Assembly (NCBI RefSeq): GCF_000518745.1
Contig: NZ_KI912487.1
Coordinates: forward strand, 124,001-188,000
Length of the DNA: 64,000 nucleotides
Source of the DNA: Phaseolibacter flectens ATCC 12775
Lineage (GTDB): Bacteria; Pseudomonadota; Gammaproteobacteria; Enterobacterales; Enterobacteriaceae
Direction of reading: 5' to 3'
The translations under genes and the position numbers were made by a program. The notes beneath the pieces are model-generated. The model saw nothing but the letters and a program-made list of their open reading frames with translations. It ran no database searches and had not been told where the DNA came from. Positions 45,971 to 55,817 of this stretch are shown one piece after another (the first letter of the stretch is position 1; every line of letters starts with the position of its first letter).

Positions 45971-47160
45971 CAGATCACTCCTCGTTCGGTCAGAATATCA
46001 TGGACCGTAAAAATGTCCTTATCACCACGACCTGATAGGTTGACTACCAGTACTTGCTCTTTTTCAGGATCGCCGTGCGCCATTTTTAGCGCTTGAGCCA
46101 AGGCGTGTGACGATTCTAAGGCCGGAATAATTCCTTCGTCACGGCATAAGGCTTGGAAGGCCGACAAGGCCTCATCATCGGTGATCGACACATACCGAGC
46201 GCGACCAATACTGTGTAAATGTGCATGTTGAGGCCCCACAGAGGGAAAATCCAGTCCAGCAGAAATGGAGTAAGACTCCTCTATTTGGCCGTGTTGATCC
46301 TGCATCATGGGCGACTTCATGCCAAAATAGATACCGGTTCGCCCATATTGCAATGGCGCACCATGTTGTCCGGTCTCGATCCCCTTGCCACCAGGCTCAA
46401 CACCAATCAACGCCACCGCGTCTTCGTCAATAAAATCACTGAACATCCCAATGGCATTGGAGCCTCCGCCGACACAAGCAATCACTGCATCAGGCAGTCG
46501 CCCCTCACGCTTGAGGATTTGCGACTTTGTTTCTTCACCAATCATACGCTGAAATTCACGTACCAGCGTCGGGTAAGGGTGAGGGCCTGCCGCCGTACCT
46601 AGCATATAATGGGCCGTTTCATAATGGGCAGACCAGTCTCGTAACGCTTCATTACAGGCATCTTTCAGGGTGGCGGAACCACTTTCTACCGCAATCACCT
46701 CTGCGCCCATCAGTTTCATTCGAAACACATTGGGAGACTGACGAGCCACATCTTTCGCTCCCATATAAATTCGACACTTCATGCCTAATAAAGCACAGGC
46801 GAGCGCAGAAGCAACGCCATGTTGTCCGGCACCGGTTTCCGCAATGATCTCCTGTTTGCCCATCCTTTTTGCTAATAAGGCTTGGCCCAGGACCTGATTC
46901 GTTTTGTGCGCGCCGCCATGTAACAGATCTTCACGTTTCAGCCATAAACGGGTACGGGTACCCCGTGTCAAATTGCGGCAAAGAGTGAGGGCAGTGGGTC
47001 GCCCGGCATAGTCGGTTAATAAACGGGTAAATTCATTTTGAAATTCAGGATCCTGTTGTGCATCGACAAAGGCCTTTTCCAGCTGGAGTAAGGCAGGCAT
47101 CAAAATCTGAGGCACATACATACCACCAAATTCACCAAACCAAGGGTCGAGTAAGGTCAT
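45970..47160 (-). CDS. trpB: Tryptophan synthase beta chain
   Basis: TrpB is a PLP enzyme that joins indole and serine. The 396-residue product has the PLP lysine in [11 protein letters not shown] (Lys86) and the phosphate-binding [10 protein letters not shown] near residue 232. The start at 47160 ([13 protein letters not shown]) has AAGGA upstream; a nine-residue longer frame is rejected. It lies 29 bp after trpCF. Confidence 0.97.
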   Translation of the reverse strand: MTLLDPWFGEFGGMYVPQILMPALLQLEKAFVDAQQDPEFQNEFTRLLTDYAGRPTALTLCRNLTRGTRTRLWLKREDLLHGGAHKTNQVLGQALLAKRMGKQEIIAETGAGQHGVASALACALLGMKCRIYMGAKDVARQSPNVFRMKLMGAEVIAVESGSATLKDACNEALRDWSAHYETAHYMLGTAAGPHPYPTLVREFQRMIGEETKSQILKREGRLPDAVIACVGGGSNAIGMFSDFIDEDAVALIGVEPGGKGIETGQHGAPLQYGRTGIYFGMKSPMMQDQHGQIEESYSISAGLDFPSVGPQHAHLHSIGRARYVSITDDEALSAFQALCRDEGIIPALESSHALAQALKMAHGDPEKEQVLVVNLSGRGDKDIFTVHDILTERGVI

Positions 47161-47189
47161 CTTTTTTCCTTTGCTTGCTAGCGACAATG

Positions 47190-48560
47190 TTATTGCATTG
47201 CAGTTGCCGCAATTTTAGTCATTATGGCATCCAGGCGTTGGCTATCTTTACAGCCAGGCGTACTTTCTGCGCCGGAGTTAATATCGAGTGCAGCAGAGGG
47301 GAAGGCGGCGACCTGTTGGCAATTATCGAGAGTGATCCCACCGGCGATGATGACTTTCGCAAGAGGCTGCCCTGTCAATAATGCCCAATTAAAGGGCTGT
47401 CCGCTTCCTCCCTTTCCTTGATCGAATACATAGCGATCCACGGCGGGCCAATTTAAATCAGGAATCGAATCGGTGATGGTTAAGGCTTTCCAAATGGCCG
47501 TGCTGGTCGGCAGTTGTTCTCTTAATGCTAGCACAAAGGCCCTATCTTCATCGCCATGCAGTTGCACCGCAGACAAACCGAGTTGTCGACTTAGGGTAAC
47601 AATCCGATCGATCGGGTGTGACGCAAAGACACCCACCCATTGCAGTGGTGCGGCTTTGATTAATATTGCTGCTTGTTCAGCACTGACACACCGCGGAGAA
47701 CGGTCTACAAAAATCAGCCCACCATAACGAGCCCCACTAGACCAAGCCGCAACGGCATCTTGTGGCCGAGTCAGACCACAAATTTTATGTTGACCATCGA
47801 TTATTTTTTCTACTGCTTTGCGCAGATCGTGACTGGCCATTAATGAGGAACCGATCAAAAAGCCGGTCACGTAAGTCTGTAATTGCCGCAGTGAACGGTT
47901 ATCTACAATACCTGATTCACTGATGATCAGGGTGTCTTTGGGCAGTTTGGGTGCCAGTTGTTTGGTTTTGTTCAGATCCACTGACAGATCACGTAAATCC
48001 CGATTATTGATCCCGACGACCTTCGCGTTAAGGGCGATCGCTCTTTGTAATTCATGCTCATTGCTCACTTCCGTTAATATCCCCATACCCAATTGCTCGG
48101 CAAGAGAGGCAAGCTGTTGATATTCAGCATCGTTCAGAACAGACAGCATCAATAATATGGCATCCGCTTGATAGTAGCGTGCAAGGTAAACTTGGTACGG
48201 ATCAATAATAAAATCTTTGCATAAGACGGGTTGAGTCACCACAGCGCTAACTTGTGGAATAAATTCAAATTGACCTTGAAAATACGGTTCGTCAGTTAAT
48301 ACCGAGATAACGCTTGCATAGTCTGCATACACAGAGGCAATCGCCACCGGATCGAAGTCACGTCTTATCACGCCCTTTGAGGGCGATGCTTTTTTGCATT
48401 CTAAAATCAGCGCAGGGTTCGCCTTTTGCAGGGCTAGGTAAAAGTCACGGTCAGTGGGTTTCAATTGATGCTGAAACGTACTGAGTGGCTGCTGCTGCTG
48501 GCGCTGTGTGATCCATTGCCGTTTATCGACAACAATTTGCTGTAATACGGTTCCGTGCAT
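47190..48560 (-). CDS. trpC: Bifunctional indole-3-glycerol-phosphate synthase / phosphoribosylanthranilate isomerase
   Basis: This is a fused TrpC-TrpF enzyme. The 456-residue product has IGPS in the N-terminal part ([17 protein letters not shown] near residue 50, [16 protein letters not shown] near 112, ISESGI near 214). PRAI follows from about 256 ([30 protein letters not shown]). The fusion is the usual enteric arrangement. Its ATG overlaps the trpD stop (TAATG). Confidence 0.97.
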   Translation of the reverse strand: MHGTVLQQIVVDKRQWITQRQQQQPLSTFQHQLKPTDRDFYLALQKANPALILECKKASPSKGVIRRDFDPVAIASVYADYASVISVLTDEPYFQGQFEFIPQVSAVVTQPVLCKDFIIDPYQVYLARYYQADAILLMLSVLNDAEYQQLASLAEQLGMGILTEVSNEHELQRAIALNAKVVGINNRDLRDLSVDLNKTKQLAPKLPKDTLIISESGIVDNRSLRQLQTYVTGFLIGSSLMASHDLRKAVEKIIDGQHKICGLTRPQDAVAAWSSGARYGGLIFVDRSPRCVSAEQAAILIKAAPLQWVGVFASHPIDRIVTLSRQLGLSAVQLHGDEDRAFVLALREQLPTSTAIWKALTITDSIPDLNWPAVDRYVFDQGKGGSGQPFNWALLTGQPLAKVIIAGGITLDNCQQVAAFPSAALDINSGAESTPGCKDSQRLDAIMTKIAATAMQ

Positions 48561-49561
48561 TAATGATCCCTCTGTTGCATGGCTTTGACTAATTGATAGG
48601 CCTTACCACTGGCAAGAATATGCATGGCGTGGTTGGCATTGTCTTGCAAGTTAGAAGGGCCGAATAGCGTCATTAACATGGCGACATTACAGGCGATCGC
48701 ATGCTGATGAGCAAGATCACCGTGACCCTGTAACAAGCGTTGAATACAAAGACTGTTATCGTGGGCACTGCCGCCAGCCAAGCTTTGCTGGCTGTGGCGC
48801 TGAACACCGAAGTCTGCCGGTTCCACCTGATAATAATCAATTTTACCGTGTTTGAGTTCCGCCACTTGGGTTGGGCCATGGATCGCGACTTCGTCCATAC
48901 CTGACCCATGCACAACAATCGCATGGCGATAAGCAAGGGACTGTAAGCTTTCTACCACGGGTTTGAGTAAGTGTGGGCTATAAACACCAATCAAGGCAAC
49001 CTCTGGACGAGCCGGATTGCATAATGGACCTAAAATATTAAAAACGGTTCTTGTCTTCAGTTGACGGCGTACCTCCGCAACATAACTGAACCCCGGATGG
49101 TAATGAGGCGCAAACAAGAAGCACAGATCCAGTTCATCCAGCATTTGCCGTGATTGCACAGCTGAGGGTTGCGGGTTAATCCCAAGGGCGTGCAACAAGT
49201 CAGAAGAGCCCGTTTGACTCGAAACACTGCGGTTACCATGTTTAGCCACTTTATAACCCGCGGCGGCCGCCACAAATGCACTGGCGGTAGAAATATTAAT
49301 GCTGTTAGTGCCATCTCCACCGGTCCCAACAATATCAGCAAACAAATAATCAGGGCGAGGAAAATCACGGGCATGGTCTAACACCGCTTGCACTGCCCCC
49401 GCAATTTCCGACGGTTGTTCGCCTCTGACCTTTAAAGCACAAAGTACAGCACTCAAAGGAATGGCATCCAACTTGCCCGCCATGATTGCACTAAAAAGTG
49501 TCCGACTTTGTTCTGTACTCAGGATCTTTCCCTGATACAATTTATCCAACAGCCGCTGCAT
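48560..49561 (-). CDS. trpD: Anthranilate phosphoribosyltransferase
   Basis: TrpD transfers phosphoribose from PRPP to anthranilate. The 333-residue product has the PRPP-binding DIVGTGGDGTNSINIST near residue 77 and KHGNRSVSSQTGSSDLL. It is a stand-alone enzyme; in E. coli trpG is fused to its N-terminus. The separate arrangement is known from Serratia and Yersinia. It lies 10 bp after trpG. Confidence 0.97.
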   Translation of the reverse strand: MQRLLDKLYQGKILSTEQSRTLFSAIMAGKLDAIPLSAVLCALKVRGEQPSEIAGAVQAVLDHARDFPRPDYLFADIVGTGGDGTNSINISTASAFVAAAAGYKVAKHGNRSVSSQTGSSDLLHALGINPQPSAVQSRQMLDELDLCFLFAPHYHPGFSYVAEVRRQLKTRTVFNILGPLCNPARPEVALIGVYSPHLLKPVVESLQSLAYRHAIVVHGSGMDEVAIHGPTQVAELKHGKIDYYQVEPADFGVQRHSQQSLAGGSAHDNSLCIQRLLQGHGDLAHQHAIACNVAMLMTLFGPSNLQDNANHAMHILASGKAYQLVKAMQQRDH

Positions 49562-49571
49562 TGCTTGCTCC

Positions 49572-50153
49572 TTATTCCGCCAATGCCCAAGCGAGGGTCT
49601 TTTCCAATATGGCTGCGCCGCGTGTGGTCAATATGGATTCGGGATGAAACTGAAATCCACAGACACGATCGTCATCGTGTCTCACTGCCATGACCATGTC
49701 ATGATAGGAAGCACACCGTGTCAGCGTCGATGGAACGGTACTGGCAGCCAGTGAGTGATAACGTGCCACGGGTAATGGATTCGGCAATCCGCTAAACATG
49801 GCTTGACCATCATGTTCAATGGCTGAAATTTTGCCATGCATTATCTCACTCGCTTGTTTTACCTCACCACCATATTCTTCAATGATGGCTTGATGGCCAA
49901 GACAAATACCTATCACGGGTAGCATGCCGCGCACGCGATGCAGTAATTCAGGCATGGATCCAGCCTGTGACGGTGCACCAGGTCCTGGAGAAAGAACCAA
50001 AATGGGATTTTTCATTTTTTGGAGACGGCTGAGGTGCTTATCAGCGGGGATATGATTACGAAAAACCTGCACATGATGTCCCAAGCTACGGAGCTGATCG
50101 ACTAAGTTGTAAGTGAAGGAATCGAAATTATCCAGTAATAAAATATCAGCCAT
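49572..50153 (-). CDS. trpG: Anthranilate synthase glutamine amidotransferase subunit
   Basis: TrpG supplies ammonia to TrpE. The 193-residue class I amidotransferase has [14 protein letters not shown] at the start, [11 protein letters not shown] near residue 55, the catalytic Cys in GICLGHQAI near 82, and His-Glu in [10 protein letters not shown]. The start at 50153 (MADILLLDN) uses AGGAG eight bases upstream and overlaps the trpE stop (TAATG). It is unfused. Confidence 0.96.
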   Translation of the reverse strand: MADILLLDNFDSFTYNLVDQLRSLGHHVQVFRNHIPADKHLSRLQKMKNPILVLSPGPGAPSQAGSMPELLHRVRGMLPVIGICLGHQAIIEEYGGEVKQASEIMHGKISAIEHDGQAMFSGLPNPLPVARYHSLAASTVPSTLTRCASYHDMVMAVRHDDDRVCGFQFHPESILTTRGAAILEKTLAWALAE

Positions 50154-51721
50154 TAGAAGGTCTCCTGACAAGCGTGGGCCTGAGCGATGGCACGCAATAC
50201 CGCTCGTGCTTTATGACGACTTTCGTCTGCTTCAGATTGGGGATCAGAATCCAGCACTACACCGGCGCCAGCCTGAACATAGGCCACCTCATTTTCTACC
50301 CAAGCAGAACGGATCACAATGCAGGTATCAAGGCTACCATCGCCTGTGATATAACCAATTGCCCCCCCATAACTTCCCCGTCGAGTGCCTTCATGCTCTG
50401 CAATTAATTGCATTGCTTTCACTTTAGGTGCGCCACTGAGGGTACCCATATTCATACAAGCGCGATAAGCATGTAATGCATCGAGATCATCACGTAATTG
50501 GCCGACAACGCGGGAAACCAAATGCATCACATAGGTGTAACGATCGACTCGAATCAGATCTGCCACATGCCGGCTGCCAGGTGTGCAGATCCTCGCTAAA
50601 TCGTTTCTCGCTAAATCAACCAGCATCAAGTGTTCTGCCAGTTCTTTACGATCTGTTCGCATTTCCAGTTCTAAGCGGCAATCTAAATCGGCATCCAAGG
50701 ATCCATCCGCTTTACGACCTCTGGGGCGTGTCCCAGCAATGGGATAAATTTCCACTTGCCGGTTGGCTGAATCATATTTCAGCGCACTTTCTGGCGAAGC
50801 CCCGAACAGAGAAAAATCGGCATCCTGCATAAAAAACATATAGGGACTTGGGTTGGTCTTTTTCAGCACGTCATAGGCAGCTAACGGCGATGGGCAGGGC
50901 AGTGAAAAGCGGCGCGAGGGCACAACTTGGAAAATGTCCCCTTGTGTGATTGATTGCTGCATTGCGCTGACCACTTGGCAGTAATGCGCATCACTTTGGT
51001 TGCAATTCAACGTCATATGATTCACCACCTGTCCTTGTAAGGCCGGCGCAGTTTGATGCAATTCTAGGGCTATCGTCTGTAGTCGTTGGCGTAGACGCTG
51101 TTGTTCATGAGGATCGTCACTGAAGATACTGGCTTGTAAACGTGCAGTTTGCTGCTGGTGGTCGAGAGTGAGCAAGCATTCGGCGAGATAAAAACAGTAA
51201 TCAGGACAAGAAATTTCGCTGGGTAAATCAGGTAACGGCTCTGAACATGCCACAAGATCATAAGCAAACAAGCCGCCAAGGAATATCGCCTCACGGTGTT
51301 GTTCAGCCCCCCTTATCTGTTGGGGGATCATCCTTAAAACATCGAACACCGAAGGTTGCTTCAATCGGCTGTCTTCATCTTGCCCATCACTCATTGGATC
51401 AAAGGTAATATGCAATTGCTTGCCCAGTGCCTTAACCTTAGCTAAGGGGGTCAGTGCCTGTTGCAATACAGGTAGCAGTGGCATCCCATTGTCGGATAAT
51501 GCCTGTATTTGCACAGTATTGCCCATAGCGATAATGCGTAGGGCGCTATCGATGATCATCATGCTCTGTAAATTACATTTGCTGTCGATGTCTGCCGATT
51601 CCAGTAATAGTGTGCCATGGCGGGTCTGACATTGTTGACTAAATACCCCAGTGGGATCATCGCGATAAGGCACAGGTTCAGTTAACAATGTTAAATCCAG
51701 CTTATTGGTTATCGTCATCAT
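50153..51721 (-). CDS. trpE: Anthranilate synthase component I
   Basis: TrpE converts chorismate to anthranilate. The 522-residue product has the feedback-inhibition element [11 protein letters not shown] near residue 36 and the chorismate-binding domain with [43 protein letters not shown] and [15 protein letters not shown]. Two adjacent ATGs (51721, 51718) are possible; GAG lies upstream. The open frame continues to 51838 through the attenuator and across trpL in another frame, which cannot be coding. It is the first structural gene of the trp operon. Confidence 0.97.
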   Translation of the reverse strand: MMTITNKLDLTLLTEPVPYRDDPTGVFSQQCQTRHGTLLLESADIDSKCNLQSMMIIDSALRIIAMGNTVQIQALSDNGMPLLPVLQQALTPLAKVKALGKQLHITFDPMSDGQDEDSRLKQPSVFDVLRMIPQQIRGAEQHREAIFLGGLFAYDLVACSEPLPDLPSEISCPDYCFYLAECLLTLDHQQQTARLQASIFSDDPHEQQRLRQRLQTIALELHQTAPALQGQVVNHMTLNCNQSDAHYCQVVSAMQQSITQGDIFQVVPSRRFSLPCPSPLAAYDVLKKTNPSPYMFFMQDADFSLFGASPESALKYDSANRQVEIYPIAGTRPRGRKADGSLDADLDCRLELEMRTDRKELAEHLMLVDLARNDLARICTPGSRHVADLIRVDRYTYVMHLVSRVVGQLRDDLDALHAYRACMNMGTLSGAPKVKAMQLIAEHEGTRRGSYGGAIGYITGDGSLDTCIVIRSAWVENEVAYVQAGAGVVLDSDPQSEADESRHKARAVLRAIAQAHACQETF

Positions 51722-51738
51722 TATTCTCGTTTTTCCAA

Positions 51739-51759
51739 TAAAAATCCCCATGTAAGGGG
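51739..51759 (-). terminator. trp attenuator
   Basis: On the minus strand CCCC and GGGG pair around a 6-base loop and are followed by ATTTTTATT, 18 bp before trpE. The stem is only 4 G-C pairs, much shorter than in E. coli. An upstream alternative hairpin ACTCGG/CCGAGT (51796-51820) overlaps the leader peptide stop region and is probably the pause structure. Confidence 0.6.
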
Positions 51760-51804
51760 GCGAAGAGACGCTGTGTTTACAAGGCACCATGGCCGACTCG
51801 GCGA

Positions 51805-51852
51805 TCATGCAAAACCGAGTGATTTGTACCTTAACCACCCGATGAGTGTCAT
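51805..51852 (-). CDS. trpL: trp operon leader peptide
   Basis: A 15-codon frame, MTLIGWLRYKSLGFA, lies just downstream of the trp promoter, with AAGG about nine bases before its ATG. Position, ribosome site and the following attenuator identify it as the leader peptide that senses Trp-tRNA. It has one Trp codon (codon 6) rather than the usual adjacent pair. Confidence 0.72.
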   Translation of the reverse strand: MTLIGWLRYKSLGFA

Positions 51853-51864
51853 CAACCGATCCCT

Positions 51865-51899
51865 TGTACTAGTTAACTAGTTCGAGGCAAGAATGTCAA
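51865..51899 (-). promoter_or_regulatory. trp operon promoter and TrpR operator
   Basis: TTGACA (51894-51899) and TTAACT (51871-51876) are separated by 17 bp on the minus strand. The -10 region lies inside CGAACTAGTTAACTAGTAC (51866-51884), the same palindromic operator that TrpR binds in E. coli. Repression by TrpR with tryptophan is therefore well supported. Confidence 0.93.
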
Positions 51900-51962
51900 T
51901 ACATTACAGTGAAAAATTGTTAAAATAGATTCAAGTTATTAATACAGTTATCGGTATACACC

Positions 51963-52859
51963 ATGGATCAAGGCGGTTTGCTGTTTCAGCGCTATGATTT
52001 ACATACTCATACCACGGCATCAGATGGCGTATTAACGCCCGTACAATTAGTTCAGCGAGCCTGTAAACAGGGCGTTAACATTTTGGCAATCACTGACCAT
52101 GACACCACGGCCGCTTTGTCAGAGGCCAACCAAGCAATCACTCAGTATCAGTTGCCATTGCAACTGATCAGTGGGGTTGAAATTTCGACCTTGTGGGAAA
52201 AGATTGAGATCCATATTGTTGGACTCAATTTTGATCCTGACCATCCAGCCATGGTTAACTTATTGGCTGAACAACAGCAAAAAAGAGTGGATAGAGCCAT
52301 TGCGATCGCAGAAAAATTAGAAAAGGCGGGCATTGAAAATGCCCTGCTTGGTACGCAACAGATTGCTGGGAGAGACATGCTAACCCGTGCGCATTTTGCA
52401 CGTTATCTTATTCAATGTGGTAAAGCGCGGTCGGTGGCGGAGGTATTTAAACGCTATTTGGCTAAAGGCAAAATCGGCTATGTCCCCGCGCAGTGGTGTG
52501 ATATTCGAACCGCTGTCCACGCGATTCATCTTGCTGGGGGTAAAGCCGTTTTAGCACATCCTGGCCGTTATCAACTATCCACCAAGTGGCTAAAACGATT
52601 ATTACAGTTTTTTGCTGAACAACAAGGAGATGCGATTGAGATCGCCCAATGCCAGCAGCCGCCGATGGAGCGTAAGCAACTGGCTGACTATGCGATACAT
52701 TATGATCTGTCTGTCTCAATGGGCTCTGATTTTCATCAGCCTTGCCCCTGGATTGAATTAGGGCGTAATTTATGGCTCCCTAAAGAGGTGAAACCGATTT
52801 GGCACCAGTTTGCGCGAGCAGATCAAGGTCACGAAAACATTGAAATTAAGGAAGTGTGA
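51963..52859 (+). CDS. rnm: PHP-domain ribonuclease Rnm (YciV, RNase AM)
   Basis: Rnm is a PHP-family 5'-to-3' exonuclease that in E. coli matures the 5' ends of rRNA. The 298-residue product has the metal-binding motifs YDLHTHTTASDG near residue 10, AITDHDTTAA near 41, VLAHPGRY near 196 and MGSDFHQP near 252. It is divergent from the trp operon and coupled to yciO by a TGATG overlap. It is also called trpH for this position. Confidence 0.94.
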   Translation: MDQGGLLFQRYDLHTHTTASDGVLTPVQLVQRACKQGVNILAITDHDTTAALSEANQAITQYQLPLQLISGVEISTLWEKIEIHIVGLNFDPDHPAMVNLLAEQQQKRVDRAIAIAEKLEKAGIENALLGTQQIAGRDMLTRAHFARYLIQCGKARSVAEVFKRYLAKGKIGYVPAQWCDIRTAVHAIHLAGGKAVLAHPGRYQLSTKWLKRLLQFFAEQQGDAIEIAQCQQPPMERKQLADYAIHYDLSVSMGSDFHQPCPWIELGRNLWLPKEVKPIWHQFARADQGHENIEIKEV

Positions 52860-53479
52860 TGAGCCAGTTTTTTTATATACACCCTGATAATCCACAACCC
52901 AGAATCATTAAACAGGCGGTTGATGCGTTAAATAAAGGCGCGGTAATTGTTTACCCGACAGATTCAGGCTATGCCCTAGGATGTAAAGCGGGTGATAAGT
53001 CAGCATTGGAAAAAATCATTCGTTTACGTCAATTGGACGGTCAGCATAATTTCACCCTAATGTGCCGCGATTTATCCGAATTATCAGTCTACGCCCATGT
53101 GGATAACAGCGTCTTTCGCTTAATCAAAAATAATACGCCGGGTAGTTACACATTCATACTTAAAGGCACCAAGGAGGTGCCTCGGCGTTTATTAAATGAC
53201 AAGCGAAAAACAATCGGTCTAAGAGTGACCTCTCATCCTGTTGCTCAAGCGTTGTTGCAAGCATTGAATGAACCCTTGATGTCCACCACGCTGATTATGC
53301 CGGGTAATGAGTTTGCTGAATCTGATCCAGAGGAAATTGAGCGCAATATTGGGCATCAGGTTGAGGTGATCTTGCATGCAGGTACCATTGGTATGCATCC
53401 CACGACTGTCATTAATTTCAGTGATGGTGAGGTTGAAATTGTGCGTGTCGGTTCGGGTGATCCCAAACCCTTTGCTTGA
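52859..53479 (+). CDS. yciO: YciO, Sua5/YrdC family protein
   Basis: This 206-residue YrdC-like protein has VIVYPTDSGYALGC, RQLDGQHNFTLMCRDLSEL and KRKTIGLRV, the nucleotide/tRNA-binding core of the family. Its relatives make threonylcarbamoyl-AMP; the precise role of YciO is unclear. ATG 52859 with AAGGAAG upstream overlaps the rnm stop; a GTG one codon earlier is rejected. Confidence 0.94.
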   Translation: MSQFFYIHPDNPQPRIIKQAVDALNKGAVIVYPTDSGYALGCKAGDKSALEKIIRLRQLDGQHNFTLMCRDLSELSVYAHVDNSVFRLIKNNTPGSYTFILKGTKEVPRRLLNDKRKTIGLRVTSHPVAQALLQALNEPLMSTTLIMPGNEFAESDPEEIERNIGHQVEVILHAGTIGMHPTTVINFSDGEVEIVRVGSGDPKPFA

Positions 53480-53609
53480 TTAATATTGCGCTTAACCCAA
53501 AACGTGTTACATTCATCATTGCCATTCGGTATAATGGCAGTATTTTAAATGTATCTTATTGATATTTATAATTTTCTGATGCCTGGGAAGGCGACAGTGA
53601 GGCGGTACC

Positions 53610-54620
53610 ATGAGTGAAAAATTACAAAAAGTATTGGCCCGTGCAGGTAAAGGGTCACGTCGTGAAATTGAGGCAATGATCGCTGCAGGGCGAATCAGTG
53701 TGGATGGCAAAATTGCGACACTCGGTGACCGGGTTGAACCGGCACAAACGCTGAAAATTCGTTTAGATGGGCGCGTGGTCAACGTCAGCGATGTCTCAAC
53801 AGAGGTGTGCCGGGTGCTTGCCTATTACAAGCCTGAGGGTGAGTTATGTACGCGACATGATCCCGAAGGACGTCCTACCGTTTTTGATCGTCTACCAAGG
53901 TTGAATAGTGCCCGTTGGGTGGCTGTGGGTCGATTGGATGTTAACACCAGTGGTCTGTTGTTGTTTACCACGGATGGTGAGTTAGCAAACCGATTAATGC
54001 ATCCCGGCCATGAAGTGGAGCGTGAATATGCGGTTCGAGTTTTTGGTCAGTTGGATGACGCAAAGATCCGTCAGCTCAGCTTAGGTGTGCAACTTGAAGA
54101 TGGCCCTGCAGCCTTTAAATCTCTGAAGTATGCTGGCGGTGAAGGGCTTAATCAGTGGTATAACGTCACCTTAACGGAAGGACGTAACCGTGAAGTTCGC
54201 CGTTTATGGGAGGCGGTAGGAGTACAAGTGAGTCGTCTTATGCGAGTCCGTTATGGCGAAATCACCTTGCCAAAAGGGATCCCTCGTGGCGGCTACACGG
54301 AACTGGATTTAGCCGCCATTAACTATCTGCGTGAGCTGGTGGGGCTTCAGCCTGAAACCGTATCGAAATTGCCTGTAGAAAAGGATCGCCGACGCACTAA
54401 GGCCAACCAAATTCGTCGTGCGGTCAAGCGCCATCAGCAGCTTAATACTGCCACCAGTCGCCGTGCGAACAGCAGTCGTAATGCAACAGGTCCTTCGGCT
54501 TCCCAAGCGAAAGCGAAACCGAAGGGAGCGCAGACGCGACAGGGCACGGCAACCCGCAGAGGCACCCGTGCAGGCGGTCCTTCCACTCGCCAAGGAACGG
54601 GACGTGGTGTGAAATCATAG
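53610..54620 (+). CDS. rluB: 23S rRNA pseudouridine(2605) synthase RluB
   Basis: RluB modifies U2605 of 23S rRNA. The 336-residue product has an N-terminal S4 domain ([19 protein letters not shown]) and the catalytic Asp in [15 protein letters not shown] near residue 110, then [15 protein letters not shown] near 190. It ends in a long basic tail from about residue 255 rich in Arg, Thr, Gly, Ser and Gln, with TRQGT twice. E. coli RluB has 291 residues, so the tail is about 45 residues longer. Confidence 0.95.
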   Translation: MSEKLQKVLARAGKGSRREIEAMIAAGRISVDGKIATLGDRVEPAQTLKIRLDGRVVNVSDVSTEVCRVLAYYKPEGELCTRHDPEGRPTVFDRLPRLNSARWVAVGRLDVNTSGLLLFTTDGELANRLMHPGHEVEREYAVRVFGQLDDAKIRQLSLGVQLEDGPAAFKSLKYAGGEGLNQWYNVTLTEGRNREVRRLWEAVGVQVSRLMRVRYGEITLPKGIPRGGYTELDLAAINYLRELVGLQPETVSKLPVEKDRRRTKANQIRRAVKRHQQLNTATSRRANSSRNATGPSASQAKAKPKGAQTRQGTATRRGTRAGGPSTRQGTGRGVKS

Positions 54621-54753
54621 CTATCGCGATAAGACAAGTCAGCTAAGGGAAAGATCAGATTCCGAGAAACCGGTTGCGCATACCTCTATGTTCAGTTTGA
54701 ACAGAACGGCTAGCATGGTTAATGCTACCTTCACGGGGCTGACCTCTCGGAAA

Positions 54754-54773
54754 CCCCGTCCGTCAGGGCGGGG
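54754..54773. terminator. Hairpin between rluB and yciK
   Basis: CCCCGTCC pairs with GGGCGGGG (one G-U) around a GTCA loop. On the minus strand it is followed by TTTCC. It lies between convergent genes. Confidence 0.5.
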
Positions 54774-54818
54774 AAAGGTTATCGATGCCTCGGTATGAAA
54801 ATAAGGATCCTCCCCGCG

Positions 54819-55598
54819 TTATCGGCGGGATTGTCTATCGGGTTGAGCATCCAGACTCTGGCCTGTTACTGTTTGACTCTGCTCACTCATTAACCACAGA
54901 TACAAGGGCATAATTTGCTGCGCCGTGCGCAGTGTGAGAGGATCCTCGTTTGGGTAGGCACTGGCGCGCATCTGCGTGCGAGTCGCACCCGGGTTAATGC
55001 AGTTGACCCTGATGGGAAGTTGCTGTTGCTGCATTTCATCCGCTAGCACTTGCATCATTCCTTCTGTTGCAAATTTCGATACGGCGTAGGCCCCCCATCC
55101 TGCTTTACCCACTCGTCCGACGCTGGATGTACTAAAAATCAGTGATGCTGAGGCAGCTGCCCTTAATAAAGGTAGCAGTTGTTGCGTGAGATAAAAGGTA
55201 CTATCGAGATTAATCTGCATGACTTGTCGCCACAGATTGGCATCGGTGTCTTGCAATGTGGCAATTTGGCCGAGTATACCGGCGCTGTGTAGGATACCAT
55301 CCAATTGTGGATTTTTTTCTGCAATGGTGTTGACACAACGTTGGTATTCATTGATATCTGTGCAAGTTAAATCAAGACGTGCAATCTGTGCCGGTTTTTT
55401 TTGCAGCCCAGCAATCTGTTGTTGTACTTGCAGCAATTTCTGTTGATTACGGCCACAGAGTATGACTTTGGCACCGTAACTGGCGTATTGTATTGCGGCC
55501 TCACGGCCGATCCCGTCAGACGCACCGGTTACCATCAGCGTCCGTTCTGCCAAAAAATCAGCATTCGGTTTAAAATTGAGATAATCGTAATCAGCCAT
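54819..55598 (-). CDS. yciK: Short-chain dehydrogenase YciK
   Basis: This 259-residue classical SDR has the NADP-binding VTGASDGIGREAA near residue 23, SSSV-type catalytic Ser in FSTSSVGR, Tyr and Lys in WGAYAVSKFATEG, and the family block RVNCINPGATRT. The substrate is unknown. It is divergent from sohB. The enteric btuR usually near yciK is not seen. Confidence 0.93.
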   Translation of the reverse strand: MADYDYLNFKPNADFLAERTLMVTGASDGIGREAAIQYASYGAKVILCGRNQQKLLQVQQQIAGLQKKPAQIARLDLTCTDINEYQRCVNTIAEKNPQLDGILHSAGILGQIATLQDTDANLWRQVMQINLDSTFYLTQQLLPLLRAAASASLIFSTSSVGRVGKAGWGAYAVSKFATEGMMQVLADEMQQQQLPIRVNCINPGATRTQMRASAYPNEDPLTLRTAQQIMPLYLWLMSEQSQTVTGQSLDAQPDRQSRR

Positions 55599-55817
55599 GC
55601 TAAACCTCTGTTATGATAAATGGGTAGGCCTGTCATTGGCGATAAAGCGTCGATAACGCCATTCAGGGCACTGCGTGGCGTTTTACTATACCCACTATTG
55701 CTGCAGATGTTTAACAGACAGAGCCAATACCGGCCACGCTCACCGGTGTTGGACTCACCTATTGCATTTAAAGTATCCATTGAACGGCGAGAAACAGTAC
55801 CATTTAAGGAGTCTTGC

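Noticed and set aside
51722-51838. In-frame N-terminal extension of trpE by 39 codons from a GTG at 51838
   Set aside because: It overlaps the leader peptide and the attenuator, lacks a ribosome site and has no similarity to TrpE; the ATGs at 51721/51718 fit.
55620-55817. 66-codon upstream extension of sohB
   Set aside because: There is no similarity to SohB, and the GTG at 55818 has AAGGAG at ideal spacing with a conserved N-terminus.
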